A stretch of DNA of 64,000 nucleotides, taken from positions 254,142,484-254,206,483 of the forward strand of contig CP136064.1 in assembly GCA_032622095.1 (NCBI GenBank). The letters are read 5' to 3'. This document shows, piece after piece, positions 23,600 through 34,775 of the stretch. Under the pieces are notes generated by a model. That model was not told the origin of the DNA and ran no database searches. It worked only from the letters and a program-made list of their open reading frames with translations. Position numbers and translations under genes: made by a program. Every line of letters begins with the position of its first letter. Position 1 is the first letter of the stretch. This DNA comes from Siphonodentalium dalli (lineage: Eukaryota; Mollusca; Scaphopoda; Gadilida; Siphonodentaliidae).

Positions 23600-24530
23600 G
23601 GAAATCTGGAAATTACAAAACTCCACCGGCGTTCTCGAAGTCTAACCAGTACGGTAGATGGGTAGACGAGTTAAAAGTATGGCAGATATTGAATGAATTA
23701 TCGGCTGAAAAACAGGCCCCAGCAATAGCTATATCTTGGAGTGAAATACTTGAGTTGTAAAGAGGGTGTTGCTAAATTGCTAAATTTCTTGGATGGCATA
23801 TATAAAAAAGGGCGAACTGTCTGCATCATATATATATGACGAATTAACATATTTGGATAGGTATATAAGAAGCGTCAGGGTATTGACATGGAACATTTCA
23901 TACAAGACGAAGAAAATATAACATGACATTGCCTAAATCTGCTTGGCAGTCAAACGTCTGAATGATTCAGGTTTACAACATAAAGACGGACAGTTAGTGC
24001 TTACTGGAGTAAATTACAAGGAATGTAAAACTTTGTTCAGTCAAATGAAATGTGTTCAGCTTTAAGTTTTTATTTTGGAAAACAATCCATGACGCATCAG
24101 TACTATGGAAATGCTTCGACAACTGTGCCCTTTCAGCACCGCAACATAAAAAGAAGCATGTATGGTGACATGGGCAGTTTCCAGCAAAGATCTTTCGACA
24201 AATGAAGGAATGATAGATTCGGAATGAAGGTGATGTAAAAAAGAGTTACGTGCCCTTTGTCGAGGGACAGAAACCCTCACATGTGTAAAATTTGTGAATC
24301 AATCTTTCACTTAGCCAGATGTTGCCCGGATTCTTATGAAAATATGAACAGTCAGGCTAACGCAAATTACGGCGAAAACCTGACGTTAACGTGCAGTGCC
24401 ATTCAGTTACAGGCCATTAGCCAACCCACTGTTAGCACTCGGATCACGGGTTGGTCACCCCACCAAGAAAAGGGCAGTGGTAAATTAATGGAAATTAGAC
24501 ACGAGACTTCATATATATCGGTTGAATGAT
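23600..24530 (+). pseudogene. Retrotransposon gag relic with CCHC zinc knuckle
   Basis: Across several frames the region reads like a gag-type protein of Metazoan LTR elements. Recognisable pieces are YGRWVDELKVWQILNEL (from about 23640), GVAKLLNFLDGIYKK (about 23767), a further helical stretch (LNDSGLQHKDGQLVL, about 23958) and a zinc knuckle at 24284-24325 (CKICESIFHLARCC; CX2CX4HX3C plus an adjacent Cys), inside the open stretch 24257-24529. The order capsid-like helices then CCHC matches gag. Frameshifts and stops separate the pieces. No pol, protease or LTR was found beside it. The integrase relic at 49.5 kb could come from a related element, but this cannot be shown here. Confidence 0.65.
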
Positions 24531-24859
24531 ACTGTACATTACTGTGCTTTTTTGCTTTGACAATGAATTACTTTAATACATTTTAAAGTCGATTATTCCA
24601 CCATTAACCACGCTGACATAATCACTCGGATGGAGGTTGGACACCCCCACATAGCAAAAGCCAGTGATGAGTGCTTGACAATTACACTGAGGATAGATTG
24701 TAACTCCTTCACCGCCTCCCCGTTGCTGTACTAATGCATGTGGAGTAGATACCCAGTTTTTTGCTAATTATCAGCGTTGTGTGATTGTCTGACATAATAA
24801 TGGAGTCTGTTCACTCCTCATAGTACTGTTCCGATATATTCAAGACCGGGAGAACTCAT

Positions 24860-25914
24860 CAATTGCCACCGATGGGGTCATTGTCACACGGCATCGATCA
24901 CCTTCATAGCCAGCTTTTCAAATCGATCACAAATGTAGCCAGCTTTTCACATGGGATCACAATTGTAGTTAGCTTTTCACTTGGGATCCCAATTGTAGTT
25001 AGCTTTTCAAATTCTATCGTTTATGACGCAATTTATGACCTCATCGCGTGAACACACGATCAAACTGGCGACGTTATGCTCCAAAACTGGGTTATTTTAT
25101 TAAAGGCACGGGCGCGTTCGTTGCAGAAATATTCATTTTTTTTCATATCGCCATCAACAGAAGGAATATTAAAATATATATTTAGTTTTGTTCATATGCC
25201 AAACATAATCAGCGCGTAAATAGTATATTGTCGCCAAGACATACGATGGTGTACGTAAACAAGAGCCTGCTCGTGCTAGAGATGTTCTGCTTCTGTTTAC
25301 ATAACACAGCGAAATTATATTGGTTAATCACACACAGATGATATAAACGCTCTTTATTATTTCCATATCAGGAAAACAGTAACAAAGAACGCTCTTTATG
25401 TTTACCATATCCGGATCTAAACAAAATCCAGGTAAACGTAACGTTTTTTGCTTTTGTTTACACAACAAATTAAAACAAATTGACAATAACATACTGTTTA
25501 TGCCATATTTCTGATTTGTATAAGAACAAAGCCTGTCTATATTTTACTATTTCTGTTTATGGCGGGTTTTAACGGAGGTGAATATTTTAACAGCATACCC
25601 ACCGCCAACGCCGTCCGTATCTTTAAGTTATAGGAATATAACTCGAGCAATTCCATGACATTTAGACATAGACATTAATAACTAATATTTAATTTATTTC
25701 CTCCCTTATAAATGTAAGTTGTTTTTCTTTCATCTACTCAAGAATGTGATTAGCAAAACACATTGTCTTGTTCATTAGACCTACATGAATATGAAAAGCT
25801 GGCTACAAATTTGATCGCCCTTGAACATTTGTGATCAATTTGAAAAGCTGGCTACATTTGTGATCGATGCCTTGTGACAATGACTGTGAATGACACCATC
25901 ACCCCAATTGCCAC
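24860..25914. mobile_element. Non-autonomous DNA transposon, 10-bp TSD (MULE-like?)
   Basis: The 10-bp sequence CAATTGCCAC occurs at 24860-24869 and 25905-25914 and brackets a 1035-bp element (24870-25904). The ends are inverted: the left 'gtcattgtcac' + 'ggcatcgatcac' is matched by the right end, where an extra ~12 bp is present. Subterminal repeats 'gtagccagcttttcaaat' and 'gatcacaa' occur 4 times on the left and 2 times inverted on the right. The AT-rich interior has no open frame over 60 codons. A 9-10-bp duplication with subterminal repeats suggests Mutator-like elements, though other superfamilies are possible. Confidence 0.75.
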
Positions 25915-26039
25915 ACAAAATCTAGGAAATAATATTCGATAAAATTAAAATAATAACCTGCCATCTTCGCATTAAGATACCATTCAGATTGGTACATAAG
26001 TATTATTCAGTACATAATTCAATATCACATGGTCGGTCC

Positions 26040-26180
26040 GGTGTGTCCTGCCCCCCCCCCCCCCACCGTGCATGACCAGTCAAAACTGCTAATTAATGTA
26101 AGAAAAACAAATCGGTGAGTGAGTTTTCCTGGATGTTATCAGTGGTCGATCCAGTAGATTCTGCCCCCCCCCCCCCGTTA
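26040..26180. repeat. Two poly-C tracts in a short direct repeat
   Basis: C14-type runs at about 26049-26063 and 26163-26176 each follow a 'ggtcg(g/a)tcc' + 'ctg' context and lie about 114 bp apart. This suggests a duplicated repeat end. Confidence 0.6.
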
Positions 26181-26289
26181 GTGGCCACAATTAGACTACA
26201 TTCAGAAATGCGTTTATGTTACGCACGGCGCGTACACCTTTCACATAATTGCGTTAAACTATCTGTTAACTGTTCGTTTAACGTTTAAA

Positions 26290-28523
26290 GGGCAATTCCA
26301 CGACGGAGAAAGATATTTGTGAAAAAATTAAATCTTGAATATTGACTAAACAGTTTGAAAATCTGAAAGTTATGGTATTCAAGTTATTGAAAACAGTTTT
26401 TCTCTCTCTGACATTCATCATTTTAGTGCTGAAAGCTTATGACATTGTTAACCCACGTGTGCTTCTAAAATTGTTGCAAAAAGTGGCTTGTTAGTAATTG
26501 AGCAAATTGTAACAATTATTTAAGATTGGCCTGTAGTATTTCAGTATTTAAGTAGGTTCATGCACGCTATAACACATTTTGGGTTTATATTTCTGTGACT
26601 GATGTCCTTTTGGGGAAAAACAGTTTTAAGAAATTTACATACTATATGTAATGTCAGTCACGAAAATAACACCATTTTTGTTATAAAACAATATTGCATG
26701 ACAATATAACAACCATATCTTAGAGACGCTCAATATACATGAGCCTCAATGTCTGTGTTCAAAATAAACACCATTCGATGTCTAAGTTGACCGCTAGCTA
26801 GAGTTGAAATATGTAATGTCAGTCACGCGTAATGTCAGTCACGGCATGTAATGTCAGTCACGTTTTGCAATTTGTTCCTATTCTGGTAGATGACATAAAA
26901 ATCTTGTAAGAAAACATACTACATGTAGTAATTGGATTACAACTACAAATGGGGCTGCAACGATTCATCATGATTTCAATGCATCGCAATTTAGTCAATG
27001 CATCGCATCATAAATGTCTGAAGTGATACATGAAAAGCACACTTTTGAATAAAAACTCATCAAATGCTTTCTAACAACACTCAAGAATTCAGTTTCTCAA
27101 CATTTATTTCCAAGAGTGACATCAATTTCATCAATGAGAAAGAGAAAGTTAGTAGGTAATTTACCCTTCCTAATTGCATGAATCAGATTGGTTACCATTT
27201 GGACAACTTGATCCCTACAATGAGCCTGAACGAGGCTAATTAATTCATAGATATAGTGACAACTACAATGTAGCAATTGTGCATCGTGGTTCACACCCCA
27301 TCAAAGCATAAACATTGGGATGTGCATTGCAACATGAACTTCCGCATTGTTACAGCCCTAACTACAAGTGGGCTGAAAATTATCAGCTAGGTTATATATT
27401 CAGAAATTCATGTTCCCAGGTAAACAGTGTGCTCAGACTTTTGTTGTGGTATTATGAGTTGTTCAACTTCTACGAGAAAGTCCCAGTATTATGCTATCAT
27501 ATTTCTCTGGAGGCTGCCATACAATGACGATTCTTATCCACTTATTTATTTATTCAACTTGTATAAAAACAAAATATATCTCACTAAATACTGGTAAACA
27601 AACTATACCAGGGAAATTTCAACATAGATTTGATGTGAAATATACGACTGAAATGTCATATGCATGAAATATTTGTTGAAAATGTTTGCCAAAGTATAAG
27701 ACAACCTACGAAAACCAACTCCCATTATCCCGGTCTCCGAACGCTATTGTCTGAAAAACTTGTGCAAAAGGTACTTGAGAATTTGTTCATACCATAGGCT
27801 AATGTCTTGCACAAATTCAATCAAATAATATCAGTCACAGACATTAGTCTGTCCATAATAATTGAAAAAGGTGTTCATATTAAATTATTCGAATGTAAAA
27901 CAACTTAAATTTGAAATCCAGTTACCATGCATCTTGGATAATTTTGTGTAATGTCAGTCACGCTTACATTACCCAATGTCATGTTCATGTGCAGTATATG
28001 GTAATAAACTATATTAAATGCATTTAAACCCCATAAAATATGATTGTAGGGCACTAATTACTCATTTGGATCAGAAACTGTTGGAAATACTTGATATATT
28101 TCATAGCGTAATGTCAGTCACGAAATTAGTGTAATGTCAGTCACGCATAATTTGGATAACAAAAAATATTTTATTATAGTTCTAAGCTTAAATTTTGCTC
28201 GTAAATTATCTTGAAATATCTACCACGAAAAATTAACAAATAAATTCATAAGAGTTTCTGCAAATTTAAGACAAATTTAATTTGAAAACAAGTTGGCAAT
28301 GTGCCTTGATATTTTCATGTAATGTCAGTCACACTAACATTGAACGATGCCATTTTATCATCGCTTGACTAAATTCAAAATAATGCACATTTTTGGGTAC
28401 ACCCTGGCACAAGCCAACATCACACATAGAAATAAGTTGATATATTTACACATGTTGCTGGTATCATCACAATGAATCTGGAAAAAGTTCTTTGAATGTA
28501 ATGTCAGTCACGTGGAATTGCCC
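26290..28523. mobile_element. 2.2-kb repeat unit with short TIRs and nine TAATGTCAGTCACG motifs
   Basis: GGGCAATTCCACG at 26290-26302 is the exact reverse complement of 28511-28523, so the segment has 13-bp terminal inverted repeats. Inside, TAATGTCAGTCACG occurs at 26649, 26814, 26830, 26849, 27949, 28109, 28132, 28320 (last base changed) and 28499, all in the same orientation. The last copy abuts the right TIR. A degenerate variant lies near 27827. No long frame is present. No clear target duplication was seen (cgttta / cgtttg at the flanks at best). Transposon status is inferred from the TIRs. Confidence 0.5.
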
Positions 28524-28552
28524 GCGTTTGACACTCATTCAATAAATTTATC

Positions 28553-28560
28553 TCCATTTG
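28553..28560 (+). repeat. Target-site duplication TCCATTTG, left copy
   Basis: Identical to 34402-34409 and directly abuts the left end of the foldback element. Confidence 0.85.
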
Positions 28561-29535
28561 GGGACATGACAATCTGCGGGATGGGATGGGATATGGGACA
28601 AAACGACAATCTGCGGGACAGAATTTCAAATTGCGTGGGGCGGCCGATATCTCGAGGAATACAGGGCGTTGGGGGCTCATTTTGGTGTCTAACGAAAGGC
28701 CCACATTCACACTATCCACAAATATTAACCCCGCCACTGACCGGACACCAGAAGTTGCATTATTTGATCGACAACTGACCTAACATGGGGTGGAATTTGG
28801 GATAGCATGACAATCTGCGGGACGGGATTTTCAAATTGCGTGGGACGGCCGATATCTCGAGGAATACAGCGCGTTGGGGGCTCCTTTTGGTGTCTCACGA
28901 AAGGTCCACATTCGCCCTATCCACACATATTAACCCCGTCACTGACCGGACACCGGAAGTTACATAATTCGGTCCACAACTGACCTAACATAAAATGCCA
29001 CAAACACGAAAAACTGCGTTCGACATTAATGTTTAGAATTTAGATTTCTCGATGAATACGCCAGCAAACAACAAGTTTTGGGTATCAAATAACGCAGTGG
29101 AATACTGTGCATTCGTTTTTAGCTACAATATGGCTGTTTTAGTGCGAATATTGTAATGGCGAACACGCAAACACGCTCCGATAAAACAGCTAAAAATAGA
29201 CTCGATGTTTACAATTACAGGATCGATTTCAGCTGGTATATTCAATATAATGGGACGTATGGTATATCAAAATGTAGGATTAGACACAGGGAATGTATTT
29301 TTTTTAAATGGGTCCCACCAGGCGGTGAAATTGTTGCAGAAATTAGCTCCAAGATATTCTCACTTATTTTTATTTCAGTTGTGACTAAAAGCCCAGATGC
29401 CGGAGCCCAGCGACTAAAAGCCAAGTTACAAAATAGATCAACTGGTTTGAACGAATGAATATGTCAATGGTAAGACTATTCAAAAGAATATTCAAATCAA
29501 ATAGTGTTTATAGACTTAAAAACTTATGTGTCAGC
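28561..29535 (+). repeat. Foldback left arm (unique part)
   Basis: Contains a 'gacaatctgcgggac' motif three times (about 28568, 28604, 28809). It also has an internal ~240-bp direct duplication (28604-28790 and 28809-29000) sharing 'cggccgatatctcgagga', 'accggacacc' and 'gacctaaca'. The 100-codon frame 29156-29458 lies in its distal part. The full arm is repeated inverted at 33428-34401. Confidence 0.9.
29156..29458 (+). CDS. Unknown 100-aa ORF in left foldback arm
   Basis: ATG context is gtaATGG. The protein is basic at the N-terminus (MANTQTRSDKTAKNRLDVYN), has a Tyr-rich middle (FSWYIQYNGTYGISK), one or two Cys/His residues, a hydrophobic stretch (KIFSLIFISVV) and a basic end (AQRLKAKLQNRS). 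There is no convincing signal peptide or known domain. The counterpart at 33505-33807 differs at about ten residues and has no stop or frameshift. It could be a real small protein, an exon of a transposase-like protein, or an ORF kept open only because the arms are young. The stop lies just before the minisatellite junction. Confidence 0.4.
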   Translation: MANTQTRSDKTAKNRLDVYNYRIDFSWYIQYNGTYGISKCRIRHRECIFFKWVPPGGEIVAEISSKIFSLIFISVVTKSPDAGAQRLKAKLQNRSTGLNE

Positions 29536-29856
29536 CATTCATATGCGGTGGAGGTTCTCATATTATCTCCCAGTCATACGCGGGGGAGGTTCTCATATGA
29601 ACATATTATCTGCCGGTCATACGCGGTGGAGGTTCATATTATCCGCCGGTCATACGAGAGGGAAGTTCTCATTTTATCCTCCGGTCATACGCGGGGGAGG
29701 TTCTGATATGAAAATATTATCTGCCGGTCATATGCGGTGGAGGTTCATATTATCCACCGGTCATACGCGAGGGAGGTTCTCATATTATCCTCTGGTCATA
29801 CGTTGTGGGGGTCCTCATATGAACATATTATCCGCCGGTCATATCCTCCCTCAGGT
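29536..29856 (+). repeat. Minisatellite array, left orientation
   Basis: About nine units of 33-43 bp around 'ccggtcatacgcg' + 'gaggttc' + 'atattatc'. Longer units carry an extra 'atatgaac' 8-mer. The array ends where the orientation switches near 29850. Confidence 0.9.
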
Positions 29857-32800
29857 GTGACCGGTGGATAATATGAGAACCTCCCTCGCATATGACCGGC
29901 AGATAATATGTTCATATGAGAACCTCCACCGCGTATGACCGGTGGATAATATGAACCTCCACCGCGTATGACCGGTGGATAATATGTTCATATGAGAACC
30001 TCCACCACGTATGACAAGCGGATAATATGTTCATATGAGAACCTCCCCAATGTATGACCGGAGGATAATATAAGAACCTCCCTCGCGTATGACCGGTGGA
30101 TAATATGACAACCTCCCTCGCGTATGACCGGCGGATAATATGAACCTCCACCGCGTATGACCGGCGGATAATATGTTCATATCAGAACCTCCCCCACATA
30201 TGATCGGAGGATAATATGAGAACTTCCCTCGCGTATGACCGGCAGATAATATGAACCTCCACCGCGTATGACCGGCGGATAATATGTTCATATGAGAACT
30301 TCCACCGTGTATGACCGTTGGATAATATGAACCTCCACTGCGTATGACCGGCGAATAATATGTTCATATCAGAACCTCCCCCACGTATGACCGGATGATA
30401 ATATGAGAACCTCCCTCGCGTATGACTGGTGGATAATATGAACCTCCACCGCGTATGACCGGCAGATAATATGTTCATATGAGAACCTCCCCTATGTATG
30501 ACCGGAGGCTAATATGAGAACCTCCCTCGCGTATAACCGGTGGATGATATGAGAACCTCCCTCGCGTATGACCGGCGGATAATATGTTAATATGAGAACC
30601 TCCCCATCGTATGACCGGAGGATAATATGAGAACTTCCCTCGCGTATGACCGGCAGATAATATGTTCATATCAGAACCTCCCCCGCGTATGACTGGAGGA
30701 TAATATGAAAACTTCCCTCGCGTATGACCGGCGGATAATATGAACCTTCACCGCGTATGACCGGCAGATAATATGTTCATATGAGAACCTCCCCTACGTA
30801 TGACCGGAGAATAATATGAGAACCTCCCTCGCGTATGACCGGTTGATAATATGAGAACCTCCCTCGCGTATGACCGGCGGATAATATGTTCATATGAGAA
30901 CCTCCACTGCGTATGACCGGCGGATAATATGTTCATATGAGAACCTCCCCTACGTATGACCGGTGGATAATATGAACCTCCACCGTGTATGACCGGCAGA
31001 TAATATGTTCATATCAGAACCTCCCCCGCGTATGACTGGAGGATTATATGAAAACTTCCCTCGCGTATGACCGGCGGATAATATGAACCTCCACCGCGTA
31101 TGACCGGCAGATAATATGTTTATATGAGAACCTCCCCTACGTATGACCGGAGAATAATATGAGAAACTCCCTCGCGTATGACCGGTGGATAATATGAGAA
31201 CCTCCCTCGCGTATGACCGGCAGTTAATATGTTCCTATGAGAACCTCCCCATCGTATGACCGGAGGATAATATGAGAACCTCCCTCGCGTATGACCGGTG
31301 GATAATATGAACCTCCACCGCATATGACCGGCAGATAATATGTTCATATCAGAACCTCCCTCGCGTATGACCGGCGGATAATATGAACCATCACCGCGTA
31401 TGACTGGCGGATAATATGTTCATATGAGAACCTCCCCAACGTATGACTGGGGGATAATATGAGAACCTCCCTCGCGTATGACCGGTGGATAATATGAGAA
31501 CCTCCCTTGCGCATGACCGGCGGTTAATATGAACCTCCACCGCGTATGACCGGCGGATAATATGTTCATATCAGAACCTCCCCACATATGATCGGAGGAT
31601 AATATGAGAACTTCCCTCGCGTATGACCGGCGGATAATATGAACCTCCACCGCGTATGACCGGTGGATAATATGTTCATATGAGAACCTCCACCGTGTAT
31701 GACCAGTGGATAATATTAACCTCCACCGCGTATGACCGGCGAATAATATGTTCATATCAGAACCTCCCCCATGTTTGACCGGAGGATAATATGGGAACCT
31801 CCATCGCGTATGACCGGCGGATAATATGAACCTCCACCGCATATGACCGGCAGATAATATGTTCATATGAGAACCTCCCTCACGTATAACCGGTGGATAA
31901 TATGAGAACCTCCCTCGCGTATGACCGGCAGTTAATATGTTCATATGAGAACCTCCCCATCATATGACCGGAGGATAATAAGAGAACCTCCCTCGCGTAT
32001 GACCGGTGGATAATATGAACCTCCACCGCGTATGACCGGCAGATAATATGTTCATATGAGAACCTCCCCTACGTATGACCGGAGAATAATATGAGAACCT
32101 CCCTCGCGTATGACCGGTTGATAATATGAGAACCTCCCTCGCGTATGACCGACGGATAATATGTTCATATGAGAACCTCCACTGCGTATGACCGGCGGAT
32201 AATATGTTCATATGAGAACCTCCCCCGGGTATGACCGGAGGATAATATGAAAACTTCCCTCGCGTATGACCGGCGGATAATATGAACCTCCACCGCGTAT
32301 GACCGGCAGATAATATGTTCATATGAGAACCTCCCCTACGTATGACCGGAGAATAATATGAGAACCTCCCTCGCGTATGACCGGTGGATAATATGAGAAC
32401 CTCCCTCGCGTATGACCGGCAGTTAATATGTTCATATGAGAACCTCCCCATCGTATGACCGGAGGATAATATGAGAACCTCCCTCGCGTATGACCGGTGG
32501 ATAATATGAACCTCCACCGCATATGACCGGCAGATAATATGTTCATATCAGAACCTCCCTCGCGTATGACCGGCGGATAATATGAACCATCACCGCGTAT
32601 GACTGGCGGATAATATGTTCATATGAGAACCTCCCCAACGTATGACCGGAGGATAATATGAGAACCTCCCTCGCGTATGACCGGTGGATAATATGAGAAC
32701 CTCCCTTGCGCATGACCGGCGGATAATATGAACCTCCACCGCGTATGACCGGCGGATAATATGTTCATATCAGAACCTCCCCACATATGATCGGAGGATA

Positions 32801-33427
32801 ATATGAGAACTTCCCTCGCGTATGACCGGCGGATAATATGAACCTCCACCGCGTATGACCGGTGGATAATATGTTCATATGAGAACCTCCACCGTGTATG
32901 ACCAGTGGATAATATGAACCTCCACCGCGTATGACCGGCGAATAATATGTTCATATCAGAACCTCCCCCATGTTTGACCGGAGGATAATATGGGAACCTC
33001 CATCGCGTATGACCGGCGGATAATATGAACCTCCACCGCATATGACCGGCAGATAATATGTTCATATGAGAACCTCCCTCACGTATAACCGGTGGATAAT
33101 ATGAGAGCCTCCCTCGCGTATGACCGGCAGTTAATATGTTCATATGAGAACCTCCCCATCGTATGACCGGAGGATAATAAGAGAACCTCCCTCGCGTATG
33201 ACCGGTGGATAATATGAACCTCCACCGCATATGACCGGCAGATAATATGTTCATATCAGAACCTCCCCCGCGTATGACTGGAGGATAATAAGAAAACTTC
33301 CCTCGCGTATGACCGGCGGATAATATGAACCTCCACCGTGTATGACCGGCAGATAATATGTTCATATGAGAACCTCCCCCGCGTATTACTGGGAGATAAT
33401 ATGAGAACTTCACCGCATATATGAATG
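29857..33427 (-). repeat. Minisatellite array, right orientation, with 1.2-kb higher-order repeat
   Basis: About 100 units of 33, 35 or 43 bp built on 'gaacctcc' + 'cgcgtatgaccgg' + 'ggataatat', with or without 'gttcatat'. Unit variants recur at a fixed distance of 1199 bp: 'gaaccatcacc' at 31385 and 32584, and 'ccccacatatgatcgg' at about 31580 and 32779. So roughly 31010-33410 is two copies of a 1.2-kb higher-order unit. The array is open in long stretches in several frames (up to 272 codons), which follows from the lack of stop triplets in the unit, not from selection. Confidence 0.9.
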
Positions 33428-34401
33428 GCGGACACATAAGTTTTTAAGTCTATAAACACTATTTGATTTGAATATTCTTTTGAATAGTCTTACCATTGAC
33501 ATATTCATTCGTTCAAACCAGTTGATCTATTTTTTAACTTGGCTTTTAGTCGCTGGGCTCCGGCATCTGGGCTTTTAGTCACAACTGAAATAAAAATAAG
33601 TGCGAATATCTTGGAGCGAATTTCTGCAACAATTTCACCGCCTGGTGGACCCATTTGGAAAAAAATACATTCCCTGTGTCTAATTCTACATTTTGATATA
33701 CCATACGCCCCATTATATTGAATATACCGGCTGAAATCGATACTGTAATTGTAAACATCGAGTCTATTTTTAGCTGTTTTATCGGAGCGTGTTTGCGTGT
33801 TCGCCATTACAATATTCGCACTAAAACAGCCATATTGTAGCTAAAAACGAATGCACAGTATTCCACTGCGTTATTTGATACCTAAAACTTGTTGTTTGCT
33901 AGTGTATTCATCGAGAAATCTAAATTCTAAACATTAATGTCGAACGCAGTTTTTCGTGTTTGTGGCATTTTATGTTAGGTCAGTTGTCGACCGGATAATG
34001 TAACTTCCGGTGTCCGGTCAGTGGCGGGTTAATATGTGTGGATAGGGCGAATGTGGACCTTTCGTTAGACACCAAAAGTAGCCCTCTATGCGCTGTATTC
34101 CTCGAGCTATCGGCCGTCCCACGCAATTTGAAAATCCTGTCCCGCAGATTGTCATGCTATCCCAAATTCCACCCCATGTTAGGTCAGTTGTCGATCAAAT
34201 AATGCAACTTCTGGTGTCCGGTCAGTGGCGGGGTTAATATGTTTGGATAGGGCGAACGTGGGCCTTTCGATAGACACCAAAATGAGCACCCTACGCCCTG
34301 TATTCCTCGAGATATCGGCCGTCCCACGCACTTTGAAATTCTGTCCCGCAGATTGTCGTTTTGTCCCATATCCCATCCCATCCCGCAGATTGTCATGTCC
34401 C
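33428..34401 (-). repeat. Foldback right arm (unique part)
   Basis: Inverted copy of 28561-29535 with scattered substitutions and a few small indels. It carries the 100-codon frame 33505-33807 on the minus strand. Confidence 0.9.
33505..33807 (-). CDS. Unknown 100-aa ORF in right foldback arm
   Basis: Same length and start as the left-arm ORF, about 90% identical by eye. Differences include FSRYIQYNGAYG for FSWYIQYNGTYG, FFQMGPP for FFKWVPP and IRSKIFA for ISSKIFS. Both copies point inward toward the arrays. Function unknown. Confidence 0.4.
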   Translation of the reverse strand: MANTQTRSDKTAKNRLDVYNYSIDFSRYIQYNGAYGISKCRIRHRECIFFQMGPPGGEIVAEIRSKIFALIFISVVTKSPDAGAQRLKAKLKNRSTGLNE

Positions 34402-34409
34402 TCCATTTG
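34402..34409 (+). repeat. Target-site duplication TCCATTTG, right copy
   Basis: Matches 28553-28560. A 9-bp reading (CTCCATTTG) is also possible because the element's last base is C. Confidence 0.85.
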
Positions 34410-34544
34410 CTTGTTCAAAGTGGATTCATCGAAAAATGTAACCCTAGTTTGTAGAGTCAATATGACAAGCTGGTGTGGGCCGAGAAGACTTGGTCTACAT
34501 ATATAGTACAATAATCTAGTCTAACATAACAAAAGAAACGGTAT

Positions 34545-34775
34545 CAACCGCATGTAACATAGTAGAGTATCCTAGTACAGTTCCATGGTACAATCACCAT
34601 GATATCATAAGTACCACGGTAGTGCCATATAACTAACAGTACCATGGTAGTATCCATTGTAACATGGTAGAATACCTTAGTACGGTGCCATGATAAAGTA
34701 CCATGGTAGAGATTTAACGTGGTAGTACCATGGTAGTATATCATACTACCATGGTAGTATCATGGTATATTATAT
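34545..34775. repeat. Degenerate TACCATGGTA palindromic repeat
   Basis: Imperfect units of 'agtaccatggtagt' spaced at ~10-40 bp, including a head-to-head pair near 34725-34755. Each unit is itself palindromic. No gene is present. Confidence 0.75.

Larger units (their letters stand above)
28561..34401. mobile_element. Complete foldback-like transposon, 5841 bp
   Basis: The element starts with GGGACATGAC and ends with GTCATGTCCC, the exact inverse. It is flanked by the 8-bp direct repeat TCCATTTG. Unique arms of about 975 bp (28561-29535 and 33428-34401) are inverted copies of each other. Inside lie arrays of ~33-43-bp units, in one orientation on the left (29536-29856) and the opposite on the right (29857-33427). 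Long TIRs made of unique plus tandem-repeat DNA are the hallmark of Foldback/Galileo-type elements. No transposase is recognisable; each arm carries one 100-codon frame. hAT, P or Merlin ancestry is compatible with the 8-bp duplication. Confidence 0.9.

Noticed and set aside
26649-28512. TAATGTCAGTCACG series as CRISPR repeats
   Set aside because: Spacing varies from 2 to over 1000 bp, and the repeat is too short.
29504-33459. Long open frames (up to 272 codons) across the minisatellite as a repetitive protein
   Set aside because: The frames exist in several registers at once and follow the 33-43-bp unit, which lacks stop triplets. There is no consistent start, no splice context, and unit lengths do not keep one frame.
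34179-34511. 110-codon minus-strand gene at the right foldback end
   Set aside because: It crosses the transposon boundary and target duplication at 34401-34409, and the left arm counterpart begins in different flanking DNA.
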